Positions 1 to 10,000 of a stretch of DNA of 63,956 nt are shown piece by piece. The first letter of the stretch is position 1. Every line of letters begins with the position of its first letter. The notes under the pieces are model-generated. The model was not told where the DNA came from. It saw only the letters and a program-made list of their open reading frames with translations, and made no database searches. The translations under genes were made by a program, and so were the position numbers. The stretch is from an uncultured Ruminococcus sp. (lineage in GTDB: Bacteria; Bacillota; Clostridia; Oscillospirales; Ruminococcaceae): NCBI GenBank assembly GCA_902787825.1, contig CADAHS010000012.1:1-63956 (forward strand). Reading direction: 5' to 3'.

Positions 1-118
1 TCACCACGCCGTAAGGCACGGCGTCCTGTTCTCCCTTATGGGTTTCCCCCTTAGACGAAACCTCTTAGCAGCGGAGCTGCTACTATGCCTTAGTGGCTCG
101 AACGTATATTCTGATTTA
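1..118 (-). repeat. Terminal inverted repeat, left copy
   Basis: The first 118 bases match the reverse complement of 63839-63956 at 115 positions; the outer 99 bases are identical and the differences lie at 100, 106 and 107. It contains nested palindromes: a GC-rich hairpin at the outer edge (around 5-22), a stem around 67-81 and a GGGTTTCCCCC-type stem around 40-51. It ends three bases before the hypD stop codon. Dense hairpins and presence at both contig ends suggest the end of a multicopy element, possibly IS200/IS605-like, whose body lies outside the window. No transposase is visible here, so the family is inference. Confidence 0.8.
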
Positions 119-120
119 GT

Positions 121-1170
121 TTACATACCGTACTGATAATATGCTGAGCAAGCGCCCTCGCCGGAAACCATGCAGGCACCTACGGGGTGCTGCGGTGTAC
201 ATACCTTTCCGAACACCTTGCAGTCGCTGGGCTTGCACTTGCCCTGCAAAACATCGCCGCAGCGGCAGGCTGGGTTTGGCTTTCCTTTCATCTCGGGCAG
301 GCTGAATTTCTTTCGTGCATCAAAATCTGCGTACTCGTCACGCAGTGTCATACCCGACATCTTTATCATTCCAAGTCCACGCCACTCACTGTCGCACGGC
401 TGCATGACCTTGTCCATCAGCTTTTGTGCAGCAGGGCTTCCCTCGTCTTTTACGACTCTTGGATAACAGTTCACAAAGAACGGCTCTCCCTTTTGCAGAA
501 GCGTTACCGTGACAGCAAGTGCCGTCATCAGCTCCTTTGCCGTAAAGCCTGCAACCACTCCGCTCACGCCCTGTTTGCAAAGCTCCATGCAGACCGCATT
601 TCCCGTTATCGCATTGACGTGACCGGGGAAAAGAAACGCATCTGCACTCCCCTTCAACGCCTGATAAGCATTTGGCATCGTCTTGTTTGCGCACAGTATC
701 GAAAAATTGTCCAGACCCGCAGCCTTTGCTTTTTCTACCGCAAGGCAAGCCGACGGCGTTGTCGTTTCAAATCCGACAGCAAGAAAAACGACCTGCTTGT
801 CAGGATTATCCTTTGCAAATTCCACAGCGTCAAGCGGCGAATAGACCGTCTTTAACTGTGCACCCTTGCTCCTTGCATCTGCAAGACTCATCTGCGTTCC
901 CGGCACCCTGATAAGATCTCCAAAGGTGCAGATCACACAGTTCTTTTCAAGCGCAAGGCAGCACGCCTCGTCGATAAATCCCACCGGTGTTACGCACACA
1001 GGACACCCCGGACCGGAGATAAGCTCAATGCTTTCCGGCAGCAGCTTTCTTATGCCAAGACGGAAGATCTCGTGAGTGTGTGTTCCGCAAACCTCCATAA
1101 TGCGCAGCTTTCTGCCGTTATAGCTTTGAAGTATCTGCTTTGGCGAAAGCTCCTTCTTTTCGTTTTCCAT
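121..1170 (-). CDS. hypD: Hydrogenase maturation protein HypD
   Basis: HypD is the Fe-S scaffold on which the Fe(CN)2CO group of [NiFe]-hydrogenase is built together with HypC and HypE. The 349-residue product has the usual length and all landmark motifs: CGTHTHE near residue 28, GPGCPVC near 53, GFETTTP near 132, and a Cys-rich C-terminus with CRCGDVLQGKC and CTPQHPVGACMV. Its start overlaps the hypC stop by one base (TAATG). It is the last gene of the nitrogenase-like/hydrogenase-maturation operon seen here. hypE, the usual next gene, is not visible because the contig ends in a repeat. No [NiFe]-hydrogenase subunit is in the window. Confidence 0.95.
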   Translation of the reverse strand: MENEKKELSPKQILQSYNGRKLRIMEVCGTHTHEIFRLGIRKLLPESIELISGPGCPVCVTPVGFIDEACCLALEKNCVICTFGDLIRVPGTQMSLADARSKGAQLKTVYSPLDAVEFAKDNPDKQVVFLAVGFETTTPSACLAVEKAKAAGLDNFSILCANKTMPNAYQALKGSADAFLFPGHVNAITGNAVCMELCKQGVSGVVAGFTAKELMTALAVTVTLLQKGEPFFVNCYPRVVKDEGSPAAQKLMDKVMQPCDSEWRGLGMIKMSGMTLRDEYADFDARKKFSLPEMKGKPNPACRCGDVLQGKCKPSDCKVFGKVCTPQHPVGACMVSGEGACSAYYQYGM

Positions 1171-1376
1171 TACAGCTCCTCCATGATTTTTTCTGTTTCG
1201 CTTGCGTCGTCGTCAGTGATCTTCGCAATAGCAACACCTGCGTGCACCATCACATAATCGCCGATCTCCAGATCGTCAAGCAGATCAGCACTTACACTTC
1301 TTTTTGCACCGCTTGCATCTATAACAGCAGTGCCGTCTTTAAGGTCAACTACCTTTGCTGATAAACCTACACACAT
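1170..1376 (-). CDS. hypC: Hydrogenase maturation chaperone HypC
   Basis: HypC is a small OB-fold chaperone that carries the Fe(CN)2CO intermediate with HypD and hands it to the hydrogenase large subunit. The 68-residue protein starts MCVG, keeping the essential Cys2 after Met processing, and has the IGDYVMVHAGVAI segment typical of the family. It follows hypF by 21 bases and overlaps hypD by one base. Its presence without a hydrogenase gene nearby raises the question of which apo-protein receives the group. Confidence 0.93.
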   Translation of the reverse strand: MCVGLSAKVVDLKDGTAVIDASGAKRSVSADLLDDLEIGDYVMVHAGVAIAKITDDDASETEKIMEEL

Positions 1377-1397
1377 GATTAATACCTCCCGGAATAA

Positions 1398-3686
1398 TTA
1401 ATTCTTATCATTATTGCAAAGTGCATAATACGCCTGTCCGAGGGCGATGCCTCCGTCGTTTGCGGGAACGAGCCCGTGTATCAGCACATTGAATCCCTTT
1501 GCTTCAAGCCCGCCTTTTGCAAGTCTTAACAGCAGCTTGTTCTGAAAAACTCCACCGCTGAGTGCAGCCTTTTTTATGCCGGCTTTTTTGCTTAGCTTTT
1601 CGCAGCATTTCACGATCCCGTCAGCCAGCGAAGCGTGGAAAATATACGCAAGCCTGTCAGGCTGAACACCATCAAGAAAGCTCTGTGTCAGCTGCTTTAC
1701 AAGCGTTGTCGTGTCAAGCGTTTCAAAGCCGTTTTCGCTGAGTATCTCAAGACTGAATTGCGGCTGTGCGCCTTCGCTGCTCTTTTCAAAACGTTCTGCT
1801 GCAAACTCAAGACACATCGAGCTTTCGCCCTCGAAGGTGGATTTTTTTCTTACACCAAGTATTGCGCTCACAGCGTCAAAAAGTCTGCCCGCACTCGTGG
1901 ACATGACCGTGTTCACTCGCTTGTCAGCCATTACCGATTGCAGCTTGAAAGTCTTTTCATCACACAGTCCAAGCTGTTCGCAGACACTTTGTGCATCATC
2001 ACCGAACCCGTCCCGGATAAGCTGAACGGCGATACGCCAGCCCTCTTTTGAAGAAGCGTCACCGCCGACCTGACTGAACGGCTTGATGCTGCCGGCTCTT
2101 TCAAAACCGTGGGTGTCGCAGATCAGTATCTCGCCGCCCCAGATAGTTGCATCACTGCCATAGCCCGTGCCGTCAAACGAAACCCCAATGACCTTGTCAT
2201 CATAGTCGTTTTCAGCCATGCACGAAAGTATATGCGCATAGTGGTGCTGGATCTTTACGAGCGGAAGACCGGTTTCCTCAGCGACCGTCACCGTGTTGTA
2301 GCGTGGGTGCATATCGCACACGCAGATGTCCGGCTGAACTTCAAGCAGCTCCTGCATTCTTCCGACCGATTCTTTAAGTGCGTTGACAGTGCGAATGTCC
2401 GCCATATCTCCGACATATGATGACAGGTAAAGCAGCTCGTTTTTGCCGATACAAAATGTGTTTTTCAGCTCGCCGCCGATCGCAAGACTTTGCAGATCTG
2501 CTTTTTTGCTGACCATAACAGGCAGCGGCGCAAAACCTCTTGAACGCCGTATCATGTAAGGCTTGCCGTCGAACCAGTCCATCACCGAGTCGTCCGCACG
2601 GATAAGTATACGCCTGTTGTGCGAAAGAATAAGATCACAGTAGGAACCTATCTCGGTCAGTGCGTCCTCATCGCTGCGGCAGATCGGTGCACCCGAAACG
2701 TTGCCGCTTGTCATCACCAGACAGTCGGTCATTTCAACGCCGTCCGGATATTCAAACAGAAGCATCTGAAGCGGTGCATAAGGCAGCATCACCCCGACTG
2801 TCGGATTGTCAGGCGAAACACTTGCACAAAGCCTGCCATCTCTCTTTTCAAGCAGCAGGATCGGCTTCTGATAGCCCGTCAGGAACTCCTGCTGACCATC
2901 AAGAACATTGCATTCCCTCCGCACTGTCTGCATATTTTTCATCATCACCGCAAACGGCTTCTGCGGACGGTTTTTAAGTGCCCTCAGACGGCTGACAGCT
3001 TCCTGATCGCAAGCGTCGCAGCACAGATGAAATCCGCCAATGCCCTTCACAGCAATGATCTTGCCGTCCATTATGCTTTTCCTTGCAAGCGTTATAGCCT
3101 CGCTTCCCCTGATGCCGCTGCCGACGATATAGACCTGCGGACCGCAGTCATTGCAGCAAACCGGCTGAGCGTCATAGCGTCTTGTGTGCGAGTGGGTGTA
3201 CTCGTACTCACACTGCGGACACATCGGAAAATCCTTCATCGTAGTTCTTTCCCTGTCATAAGGCATCGCATCGAGGATAGTCAGTCTTGGTCCGCACTGA
3301 GTGCAGTTGATGAACGGGTGAAGATAGCGTCGGTCGTTTTTATCAAAAAGCTCGGCAGCGCATTTATCGCAGGTCGCAATATCGGGCGAAACGAAAATAT
3401 CGCCGGCTTCCTTCTCGCTCTGGATAATTTCAAATGTCTTGAAATCGGTATCGCTTATCTGCCTGACATCAGCAGAGATGACTACCGCACGCTGTGGGGT
3501 ATCGGTCTTCAGAATGTTCACGAATCGTTCGAGCGTCTGCTGCGGTGCCTGCGCAAAAACCTCAACATATGAGCCCTTGTTCGCAACCGTCCCCAGCACT
3601 CCGAGCGAATCGGCTGTGCGTGAAACGAACGGTCTGAACCCGACCCCCTGAACAATACCGTAAAGTCGAATCATCAAAGAAGGCAT
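1398..3686 (-). CDS. hypF: Carbamoyltransferase HypF
   Basis: HypF makes the cyanide precursor from carbamoyl phosphate and transfers it to the C-terminal Cys of HypE. The 762-residue protein shows the standard order: an N-terminal acylphosphatase domain (GIVQGVGFRPF, residues 9-19), two Cys4 zinc-finger units (about 105-185, CDKC, CTQCGP, CPQC, CNDCGP), a YrdC/Sua5-like domain, and a C-terminal Kae1-like domain with HHYAH. It starts inside the end of the upstream nifK-like gene (13-base overlap), so it is co-translated with the nitrogenase-like genes. HypE itself is not in the window. Confidence 0.95.
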   Translation of the reverse strand: MPSLMIRLYGIVQGVGFRPFVSRTADSLGVLGTVANKGSYVEVFAQAPQQTLERFVNILKTDTPQRAVVISADVRQISDTDFKTFEIIQSEKEAGDIFVSPDIATCDKCAAELFDKNDRRYLHPFINCTQCGPRLTILDAMPYDRERTTMKDFPMCPQCEYEYTHSHTRRYDAQPVCCNDCGPQVYIVGSGIRGSEAITLARKSIMDGKIIAVKGIGGFHLCCDACDQEAVSRLRALKNRPQKPFAVMMKNMQTVRRECNVLDGQQEFLTGYQKPILLLEKRDGRLCASVSPDNPTVGVMLPYAPLQMLLFEYPDGVEMTDCLVMTSGNVSGAPICRSDEDALTEIGSYCDLILSHNRRILIRADDSVMDWFDGKPYMIRRSRGFAPLPVMVSKKADLQSLAIGGELKNTFCIGKNELLYLSSYVGDMADIRTVNALKESVGRMQELLEVQPDICVCDMHPRYNTVTVAEETGLPLVKIQHHYAHILSCMAENDYDDKVIGVSFDGTGYGSDATIWGGEILICDTHGFERAGSIKPFSQVGGDASSKEGWRIAVQLIRDGFGDDAQSVCEQLGLCDEKTFKLQSVMADKRVNTVMSTSAGRLFDAVSAILGVRKKSTFEGESSMCLEFAAERFEKSSEGAQPQFSLEILSENGFETLDTTTLVKQLTQSFLDGVQPDRLAYIFHASLADGIVKCCEKLSKKAGIKKAALSGGVFQNKLLLRLAKGGLEAKGFNVLIHGLVPANDGGIALGQAYYALCNNDKN

Positions 3687-4729
3687 GTCTGTCCTCCGTT
3701 TTCATCAAGTCTGCCTGAGACAGCAAAGTGCGGCAGGTCGATAAGCTCACCGTCAAACTGCCTCAGCGCCCTGTTGCAGATGTTGTCGATAACGACCGCA
3801 TCGTACCCGCCGCCAAGCACCTTGTTCACAAGCTGCTCCTCATCGCCAAGCTGCTCATCATCGTCTTGTTTAAACTCATCAAACAGCTTGAAGAATGTTG
3901 CAACATCAACATCGCAGTCGTACCTTTGTTTTAAAAGCTCACGCATTTTGTTTGCTGCAAACTGCTGGTGTACAACAAGTATTTTTCTGCCGTTAAGATC
4001 ATTTTCAAGCACCCTGCTCATCGCCTCGGTGATCGGGAAATCCGTCTCAAAAGGTATGCCAAATTGCTGTTTCATATATTCAGCAGCAGCTATCCCACCC
4101 GTTGAAACAACAATATTTCTTTCACATTCTGATGCTTTTGCTATCTCGTCGATACCGCAGCCCATTCCAAAGCAAACAGCGCTGTTTCCATACGCCTGCC
4201 TGAATATTTTCTCTGTCATATATCCGCTTGCGAGCGGTGTGCAGCCGATGATACCTAGCTTTCCTTTGACAGTTTCATATTTTTGTGTCGCAAACGTCTT
4301 GAAAAGTTCCAGATAAGCTCTTTGTTCACCGTCATCATACAATCTTGTTCCGGTGCAGTCAACACATATCGCAGGCAGACCAGTCTTGTTTTCCGCCATA
4401 CGTCTGAGCGCCCTGTAATCAGTCGCAATGACCGCAGGAACAGGTGTACCGACCACCGCAGTGAACCTGACACTTGTCTGCCCCACCGCCTTGGCAGTCT
4501 TTTCTATCAGCCTGTCATCACGCCCGAGAATAGCGTCCATATCACGAAGTCCCGCACTGAACACAGCGCTTTTTTTAGTGAACCACCTTGGCTCATCAAA
4601 GCCGCAGATATTTCCTGCGCAGCCGCCCGCATCGCAGATGACCACAAGCCCTCCAAGCTCGTACAGCACCCCGACAGCACCCGACTGATCCGGTGCGAAC
4701 GGCGAAAGAAGCTTGAGCAGATTTTTCAT
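3674..4729 (-). CDS. Nitrogenase component 1-like protein, K-type, set B
   Basis: A 351-residue member of the Oxidored_nitro family (NifD/K, BchN/B, CfbD and relatives). The N-terminus has SGAVGVLYELGGLVV followed by three closely spaced cysteines (C32, C37, C42) and DEPRWF, parallel to the K-type protein at 6777-7931. It is much shorter than NifK (about 520), closer to the minimal nitrogenase-like subunits. It overlaps its D-type partner by 4 bases and hypF by 13. Cys42 and Cys37 are candidate ligands of a bridging Fe-S cluster. No known nitrogenase-like function (chlorophyll, F430, methylthioalkane reduction) can be assigned; the substrate is unknown. Confidence 0.85.
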   Translation of the reverse strand: MKNLLKLLSPFAPDQSGAVGVLYELGGLVVICDAGGCAGNICGFDEPRWFTKKSAVFSAGLRDMDAILGRDDRLIEKTAKAVGQTSVRFTAVVGTPVPAVIATDYRALRRMAENKTGLPAICVDCTGTRLYDDGEQRAYLELFKTFATQKYETVKGKLGIIGCTPLASGYMTEKIFRQAYGNSAVCFGMGCGIDEIAKASECERNIVVSTGGIAAAEYMKQQFGIPFETDFPITEAMSRVLENDLNGRKILVVHQQFAANKMRELLKQRYDCDVDVATFFKLFDEFKQDDDEQLGDEEQLVNKVLGGGYDAVVIDNICNRALRQFDGELIDLPHFAVSGRLDENGGQTCLL

Positions 4730-6021
4730 TTTGCTCCTCCTTTCAATGCCTCGTCAAGCTTTTCAAACAGCAGCTTCACGCCTGCATATCCGAAAGGCTG
4801 ACGCTCCTCGTTCCAATCGACCGCAGGAACATCACTGTGGTAATAGCCTGCGTCGTTTCCGATGCAGACATCTATCTTTTTGCCGCTTGGCTCATAGTCA
4901 AGCATCGTCGGAGAAAGATTTGAAAAGATCTTTGTATCGGGGCTGAGCTTTGCAATTTTTCTGATGAATACAAAGTTGCGTTCACCGACCGTCCCGTAGA
5001 TCTCCGAAACAGTGAAGCCATAGCTTATCAAAGCCCATGCAAGCTCGAACGAATCAGCGTTGAGAAACTCCCCCACCGCAAAATTCAGCTTTCCGTATTC
5101 AGCCTTGAAGCCCTCGACCGCAGCCTTGGCTTGTGTGTAATACTTCTCATCGTCAAACTCCGCACCGATCGCATTTCCCAGCGACCTGTAAAGATTTCTG
5201 ATCTTGTCGATGTGGTACATTCTCATCATTTCGATATACGGAATACCCAGCGTTTCCTCCATCTGCTGTGCAGCATATCTTGCCTCGGGATTGAGCACAA
5301 GATTGAAATTTGCCTGCGACATTTTTTCATACTCAGCAAGATCCTCACAGCGTGAGATCTCACGGATATGCCTTATTCCCGCACCTGTCAGCAGCTCGTA
5401 TATCTCGCTGTCATCATTGAGCGGCGCAAAGAAACCAAGTATATTCATTGCGTCCGAATGTCTTTTTTGCGGCTTCAGAAGCGAGTATACCGCCTTTCTG
5501 ACCGCTGCCATCGGCGGAAGCTTCTTTTCTCTTGTCAGAGCGTACATATAGCACGGCACGACCGGCACTCCTGCAAGCTCCTCACACTTCCTGCTGACCC
5601 TGTCCATATCCGTACCCAGCAGTGCGTCCACACAGGTAATGCAGATCATTACCGCAGATGGCTTCTTCTCGCAGAACTCGCAGACCTCCCTGACCGCCTC
5701 GGGGATCTTCGTGAGATGCCTGCCCGTGACAATGTCCGTGTCATCAAGCAGCAGATAGAAGAACCTGTCCTGATAGCCGCACAGCCTTGATTGCATCGTC
5801 GTGTTTCTTCCGCAGCAGCCGGGCGATACAAGCAGCATCACCGATCCCGGTACCGCAAGTCCGGCACGCTTGACGCCAAATCCCTGCGCTCCGGGCGAAT
5901 TGAACGCAAGAGTCGCAGGAGAAGAATATATCAGATGTTCTGCGCTCATAAGCTCGTCCGGAGTGTTCTCATACCCCAGCTCCGCAAGCTCCGACGCTGT
6001 TATATAAAATGCATTATCCAT
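4726..6021 (-). CDS. Nitrogenase component 1-like protein, D-type, set B
   Basis: A 431-residue Oxidored_nitro family protein, probably the partner of the 3674-4729 product in a heterotetramer. Visible Fe-S ligand candidates are the SPGCCGR motif (C69/C70) and C130 in [11 protein letters not shown], which resemble two of the three NifD cluster cysteines. A stretch near residue 240 ([17 protein letters not shown]) parallels NIVVIPEALAAAQELEQ in the set A protein, showing the two D-type genes are paralogues. It overlaps nifH-like B by 8 bases and the K-type gene by 4. I cannot identify the equivalents of the FeMo-cofactor ligands by eye. Confidence 0.85.
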   Translation of the reverse strand: MDNAFYITASELAELGYENTPDELMSAEHLIYSSPATLAFNSPGAQGFGVKRAGLAVPGSVMLLVSPGCCGRNTTMQSRLCGYQDRFFYLLLDDTDIVTGRHLTKIPEAVREVCEFCEKKPSAVMICITCVDALLGTDMDRVSRKCEELAGVPVVPCYMYALTREKKLPPMAAVRKAVYSLLKPQKRHSDAMNILGFFAPLNDDSEIYELLTGAGIRHIREISRCEDLAEYEKMSQANFNLVLNPEARYAAQQMEETLGIPYIEMMRMYHIDKIRNLYRSLGNAIGAEFDDEKYYTQAKAAVEGFKAEYGKLNFAVGEFLNADSFELAWALISYGFTVSEIYGTVGERNFVFIRKIAKLSPDTKIFSNLSPTMLDYEPSGKKIDVCIGNDAGYYHSDVPAVDWNEERQPFGYAGVKLLFEKLDEALKGGAK

Positions 6022-6775
6022 TCTCGTTTTCCTCGTCTATCAGCTTCTGTGCGAGCGCCAGAAAGCGTTTTGAGACCTCAAGCTGCGCATCGCCCTCAAC
6101 GACTGTCTTTCCCTCGTCCTCAAACCTGATTATGTCATTTGAACGTGGTATCTCAGCCACTATTTCGAGTCCGTTTTTTTGGACAAATTCATTCACCTTC
6201 TCGTCCTCGTTCTCAACGTTCCTTCTGTTGAAAACAATGCCCCTGACCTTTGCATAGCTGCGGTCAGCAAAATTCTTAACTGCACTGTTTATGTTGTTTG
6301 CAGCGTAAAGCGCCATTTTTTCACCTGAGGTAACTATCAGCACCTGCGAAGCGTAGCCCTCTCTTATCGGTGCGGCAAATCCTCCGCACACAACATCACC
6401 GAGCACGTCGTAAAGCACAACATCGGGCTTGTACTTTTTATACAGATCAAAGCTTTCCAGCAGATTGAATGTCGTGATTATCCCTCTGCCCGCACAGCCA
6501 AGACCCGGTGTCGGTCCGCCTGTTTCGATACACAGTATCCCCTTGTATCCTACCTTTGAGATCTCCTCAATGCCCGACGGTTCATCGTTTTCACGAAGAT
6601 AGTTCATCACCGGTGTCAGCAGCTCTCCGCCCAGCAGATTTATCGTAGAATCCGCCTTAGGGTCACAGCCTATCTGAATAACACGCTTTCCAAGAGTTGC
6701 AAAAGCAGCAGCAAGGTTTGCCGTGACGGTGGACTTGCCTATACCGCCTTTTCCGTAAATTGCGATCTTAATCAT
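6014..6775 (-). CDS. NifH-like reductase ATPase, set B
   Basis: A 253-residue homodimeric Fe-protein relative, expected to pass electrons from ATP hydrolysis to the set B component 1. It has the P-loop GKGGIGKST at the N-terminus, the two [4Fe-4S] ligand cysteines in GLGCAGRG and GDVVCGGF, and the switch region DVLGDVVC. I place the start at [11 protein letters not shown] (6775) because it directly follows the upstream stop codon (6777-6779) and matches the family N-terminus; an in-frame ATG six codons earlier exists. It is clearly paralogous to the NifH-like protein at 9248-10000. Confidence 0.92.
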   Translation of the reverse strand: MIKIAIYGKGGIGKSTVTANLAAAFATLGKRVIQIGCDPKADSTINLLGGELLTPVMNYLRENDEPSGIEEISKVGYKGILCIETGGPTPGLGCAGRGIITTFNLLESFDLYKKYKPDVVLYDVLGDVVCGGFAAPIREGYASQVLIVTSGEKMALYAANNINSAVKNFADRSYAKVRGIVFNRRNVENEDEKVNEFVQKNGLEIVAEIPRSNDIIRFEDEGKTVVEGDAQLEVSKRFLALAQKLIDEENENG

Positions 6776-6776
6776 A

Positions 6777-7931
6777 TCAAATCTCCAAATCAATTTTATT
6801 GTTCACAAGATCGGGTATCGTCTTTCTGAAGCACCGTCCCGAAAATGCCTCATGCGCAATACCAACAAACTTCGTCTGCTCAGCGACTATCGGCTTGAAA
6901 AGCGGATCGGCAATGATCACGCCGTAATTTGCAAACTCCGCCTCAAGCTTATCCTCATCAGCAAGTTTTTTGTCGTTTTGTGCAACAACGCAGTCATCGG
7001 TGTCCAGTGTGTGGATAACTCTTACAGCTCTGCCCGTCTGCAAAGACACTGCTCTTGCGACAGAACCTGCGTAGATACTCTCACCCACAACAGCTATATC
7101 GAACTTGTCCGTTTCACGCTCAACGCAGGAAAGCACATTCTCCCTGCCCTGCACCGCACGCCTTATATCCTCAGCAAGCACCCTGCTGTACTCTTTTCCA
7201 AACGGCAGACCCGTGACAAACGGGATACCGAATCTTTTGTCAAGAACTCTTGCCGCCTCCAGTCCGCTTGACGAAACAACAAGATCACACTGCGCATCGC
7301 CTGCGCCTGCGTAGTCCTCAAGCGAGCTTCCCATAGCCATGCAGCAGCCGGATTCAAAACCGTTTTCTTCAAGCCACGAGCGTATTGAATCTATTATCTC
7401 CTGCCGTGAAAGATCAAGCGGAGTCGCACCGATGATGTTGACTATCGGCCTTTTGCCGGACCTTCCGGTCTTGCCGCAGAAGTTTTGCGCAAGCATCTCA
7501 AAAGCCTGCGAAGCACCCACGAGATAGCTTTTCATGCCGTTTGTGTGCATCGCAAAGGTCCTTATCCCGCAGCGCTGTTGTATTATAAGTGCAAGCGCAT
7601 CAAAATCCGTGCCCGTCATCGCCGGCATCGGAGATCCGCAGATAGCAATAAATTTCGGTTTCAGCCGCTGTGCCGATTCGCAGACATCGCTGATAAACTT
7701 TTCATCGTTGCCCATAACAGCGTCTATCTCAGTCAGCCCCGAAATGTAGATCATACTGTCCATCGTGTACCAGCGTGGTTCATCGTGGGTCGCATATGTC
7801 GAATTGCACCCCGAAGCATCGTGTACAACGACCATTCCGCCAAGCTCGTAAAGCGCCGAGCATACGCCCGAGGTATCCGCAGTGTAGCACGAGATAATTC
7901 TTGCATAGTGTATCATAGACAGCTTTGGCAC
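6777..7931 (-). CDS. Nitrogenase component 1-like protein, K-type, set A
   Basis: A 384-residue Oxidored_nitro family protein. The N-terminal block [14 protein letters not shown], the cysteines C15, C24 and C42 (ASGCNS) and HDEPRWY align with the set B K-type protein, as does [14 protein letters not shown], where C98 precedes the motif here but a Val stands in set B. It overlaps the D-type gene upstream by 19 bases and is followed at one base by nifH-like B. It probably forms a complex with the 7913-9244 product. The function is not known; the operon with hydrogenase maturases suggests metallocofactor chemistry. Confidence 0.86.
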   Translation of the reverse strand: MPKLSMIHYARIISCYTADTSGVCSALYELGGMVVVHDASGCNSTYATHDEPRWYTMDSMIYISGLTEIDAVMGNDEKFISDVCESAQRLKPKFIAICGSPMPAMTGTDFDALALIIQQRCGIRTFAMHTNGMKSYLVGASQAFEMLAQNFCGKTGRSGKRPIVNIIGATPLDLSRQEIIDSIRSWLEENGFESGCCMAMGSSLEDYAGAGDAQCDLVVSSSGLEAARVLDKRFGIPFVTGLPFGKEYSRVLAEDIRRAVQGRENVLSCVERETDKFDIAVVGESIYAGSVARAVSLQTGRAVRVIHTLDTDDCVVAQNDKKLADEDKLEAEFANYGVIIADPLFKPIVAEQTKFVGIAHEAFSGRCFRKTIPDLVNNKIDLEI

Positions 7932-9244
7932 CCCATTCCTTTATGCTGGATAACGACTTTTCTGTCCTTTTTGTTTTCAAATGCATCTTCTATCTGAGCC
8001 GCAAGTCTGATGATCCCGTCAAAACCGTAAAGCCCCTTTGCCCCGACCATATCCACAAAATGATCCGTGCAGCAGAAATATGCCGCCTTCTGACCGATCG
8101 CAAGGTATTCATCATTTGTCTGTTCAAGACTCGCAAAAAATCTCATCGAGGAATTTACAGTCGGGTACAGCTCAATATCCGGATGATTATGTTTGATATA
8201 CTCAAACGCCTCACCGTCCTCAGCATTGATAACATCAATGAAAACCCGTCTTACATTGAACCCGTTTTCAAGCAGCAGTCTGCAAAGCTCAAGCGGCTTG
8301 TGCGTCGCCATAAAATCCACCGCAACAGGCATTGAACCAACCAGCTCAGCAGCTTTTGCAAGCGCCGATGCTGCCTCATTTTCCTTTTGCGAAAGATCGG
8401 GAAGATCTATACCAAGCTCATCACAAAGCTTTCGGTAATTATCTCTTATCTTTCCGAAGTCATAGCTCACAGGAAGATACAGCTGCTTTTGTCCGATCCT
8501 TTGTTCAAGCTCCTGTGCCGCAGCAAGCGCCTCCGGGATCACCACAATGTTCAGCCTTGACTTTGCCATATCAAGATAGCTTTCATAGTCCTTGCAATTT
8601 GCAAGCTCCCTGAGTGTGAAGCCTGCATCTTTTATCATCTTCACAAGCTCGCAGCTTTGCTCAAAAGCCCAGTTGTACCCTATGATGTTCACACTTTTGC
8701 TGTCCTTTGGAACATTGCGAAGCGGCACGAACATCTGCTTGTACATCGTCGGCACCGGGGCAAGTCCGCTGAAACGCATAGTCGGTGTCATGTAGCATTT
8801 CACAAAGTCTATACCGCCGAACCTGCTTTCAAGCTCGTCGATTATCATATCAAAATCCACGCCTGCAAAAAGGTGCATACAGCTCAGAAAAACAAGTATG
8901 CAGGGCGGACGATCTTTCATTCGCTTTATGACCTCGCAGACAGAATCAATGATGTTGTATTCCATGCTTGCGTCAGCGTAATCTTCATCACACAGATACG
9001 CCCACGAAAGCCTGTCCATTGCGTCCATCTCCGCAGTAGTCTGCACAACACCCCTCAGACAGCCCTGTGCACAGAAATATATCTGATGCGATTTTGGGAT
9101 AAGCAGACCCATATGAACGATGTTCCAGTCGCCCCTTGCCGGAGGGCTGTATTCAAGTCCCGACTCAAACGGACGGGGGAACTCAGCGTGAGCTATCTTC
9201 ACGCCCTTTGGTGCGGATATCTCACCGCCTGCCTTTTTCAGCAT
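7913..9244 (-). CDS. Nitrogenase component 1-like protein, D-type, set A
   Basis: A 443-residue Oxidored_nitro family protein. Candidate Fe-S ligands are C58 and C62 in YFCAQGC and C122 in FLSCMHLFAGVDFD, matching the spacing seen in the set B D-type protein (C69/C70 and C130). It ends with an extra CxxC (GCQSCL) absent from set B. Three bases separate it from nifH-like A upstream, and its end overlaps the K-type gene by 19 bases, a sign of translational coupling and 1:1 stoichiometry. NifE, NifN and NifB homologues are absent from the window, so nitrogen fixation is unlikely. Confidence 0.86.
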   Translation of the reverse strand: MLKKAGGEISAPKGVKIAHAEFPRPFESGLEYSPPARGDWNIVHMGLLIPKSHQIYFCAQGCLRGVVQTTAEMDAMDRLSWAYLCDEDYADASMEYNIIDSVCEVIKRMKDRPPCILVFLSCMHLFAGVDFDMIIDELESRFGGIDFVKCYMTPTMRFSGLAPVPTMYKQMFVPLRNVPKDSKSVNIIGYNWAFEQSCELVKMIKDAGFTLRELANCKDYESYLDMAKSRLNIVVIPEALAAAQELEQRIGQKQLYLPVSYDFGKIRDNYRKLCDELGIDLPDLSQKENEAASALAKAAELVGSMPVAVDFMATHKPLELCRLLLENGFNVRRVFIDVINAEDGEAFEYIKHNHPDIELYPTVNSSMRFFASLEQTNDEYLAIGQKAAYFCCTDHFVDMVGAKGLYGFDGIIRLAAQIEDAFENKKDRKVVIQHKGMGCQSCL

Positions 9245-9247
9245 ATA

Positions 9248-10000
9248 TCACTCAAAACCTTTCATTATCTCATCTGCAAGCTTCATATACTGCTTTGCCA
9301 TATCGCTGTCAGGATACCTGTTCATCACCGTCGTGCCCAGCTTGTCACACTCCTGCACAAGCCTGCTCCTTTCAAGATCACCGACTATGATCGTGTCAAA
9401 ATCCTTCGCAAGCGTCTGTACATTTTCAAGTTCGTCATCGACATTTCTTCTGTTCAGTATAAGACCGCCGAGCTGTGCGTATCCCCTGCCCTTGAAATTG
9501 TCTATCGCCATTGCGATATTTCCCGCAGCATAGCAGGACATCTTCTCGCCCGAGGTGACTATGAACACCTTCTGTGCATATCCCTTGTGCATCGGCATCG
9601 AAAAGCCTCCGCATACAACATCTCCCAGCACATCATACAGCACGATATCCGGCTTGTATTTTTCATATGCGCCTTTTTTTTCGAGCCTTTCCAGCGCAGC
9701 GATTATGCCCCTTCCCGCACAGCCAAGTCCCGGGATAGGTCCGCCAGCCTCAACGCAGAACACACCGTCCTCACTCACCGTGACCATGTCCTCCAGCGTG
9801 AAGTTGTCACCTCTTTCACGCACCAGGTCAAGTACAGTCTTTATGCGTTTTCCGCCGTTTAGCAGCGACGTTGAATCCGCCTTCGGGTCACAGCCTATCT
9901 GCATGACTCTCAGCCCCCGCCTTACCAGTGCGACCGCTAAATTTGAAACGGTAGTTGACTTGCCTATACCGCCCTTACCGTAAACTGCTATCTTTATCAT
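9248..10000 (-). CDS. NifH-like reductase ATPase, set A
   Basis: A 250-residue Fe-protein relative with P-loop [10 protein letters not shown] and both cluster cysteines (GLGCAGRG and GDVVCGGF). An upstream in-frame ATG at 10090 would add 30 residues with no family resemblance, so I start at [11 protein letters not shown] (10000). This start lies 26 bases inside the end of hydE, so the two are translationally linked. It is presumably the specific electron donor for the set A D/K pair directly downstream, while the second NifH-like protein serves set B. Cross-reaction is possible because the two are similar. Confidence 0.92.
   Translation of the reverse strand: MIKIAVYGKGGIGKSTTVSNLAVALVRRGLRVMQIGCDPKADSTSLLNGGKRIKTVLDLVRERGDNFTLEDMVTVSEDGVFCVEAGGPIPGLGCAGRGIIAALERLEKKGAYEKYKPDIVLYDVLGDVVCGGFSMPMHKGYAQKVFIVTSGEKMSCYAAGNIAMAIDNFKGRGYAQLGGLILNRRNVDDELENVQTLAKDFDTIIVGDLERSRLVQECDKLGTTVMNRYPDSDMAKQYMKLADEIMKGFE

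Noticed and set aside
2619-3572. 317-codon open frame opposite hypF
   Set aside because: HypF has all its motifs on the minus strand; this is an antisense shadow.
8657-9862. 401-codon open frame on the plus strand
   Set aside because: It runs opposite to two clear nitrogenase-like genes and arises from their codon bias; the His/Arg-rich product has no family resemblance.
3674-10000. Genuine nitrogen fixation operon
   Set aside because: The component-1 proteins are far shorter than NifD and NifK, and nifE, nifN, nifB and molybdate genes are missing.
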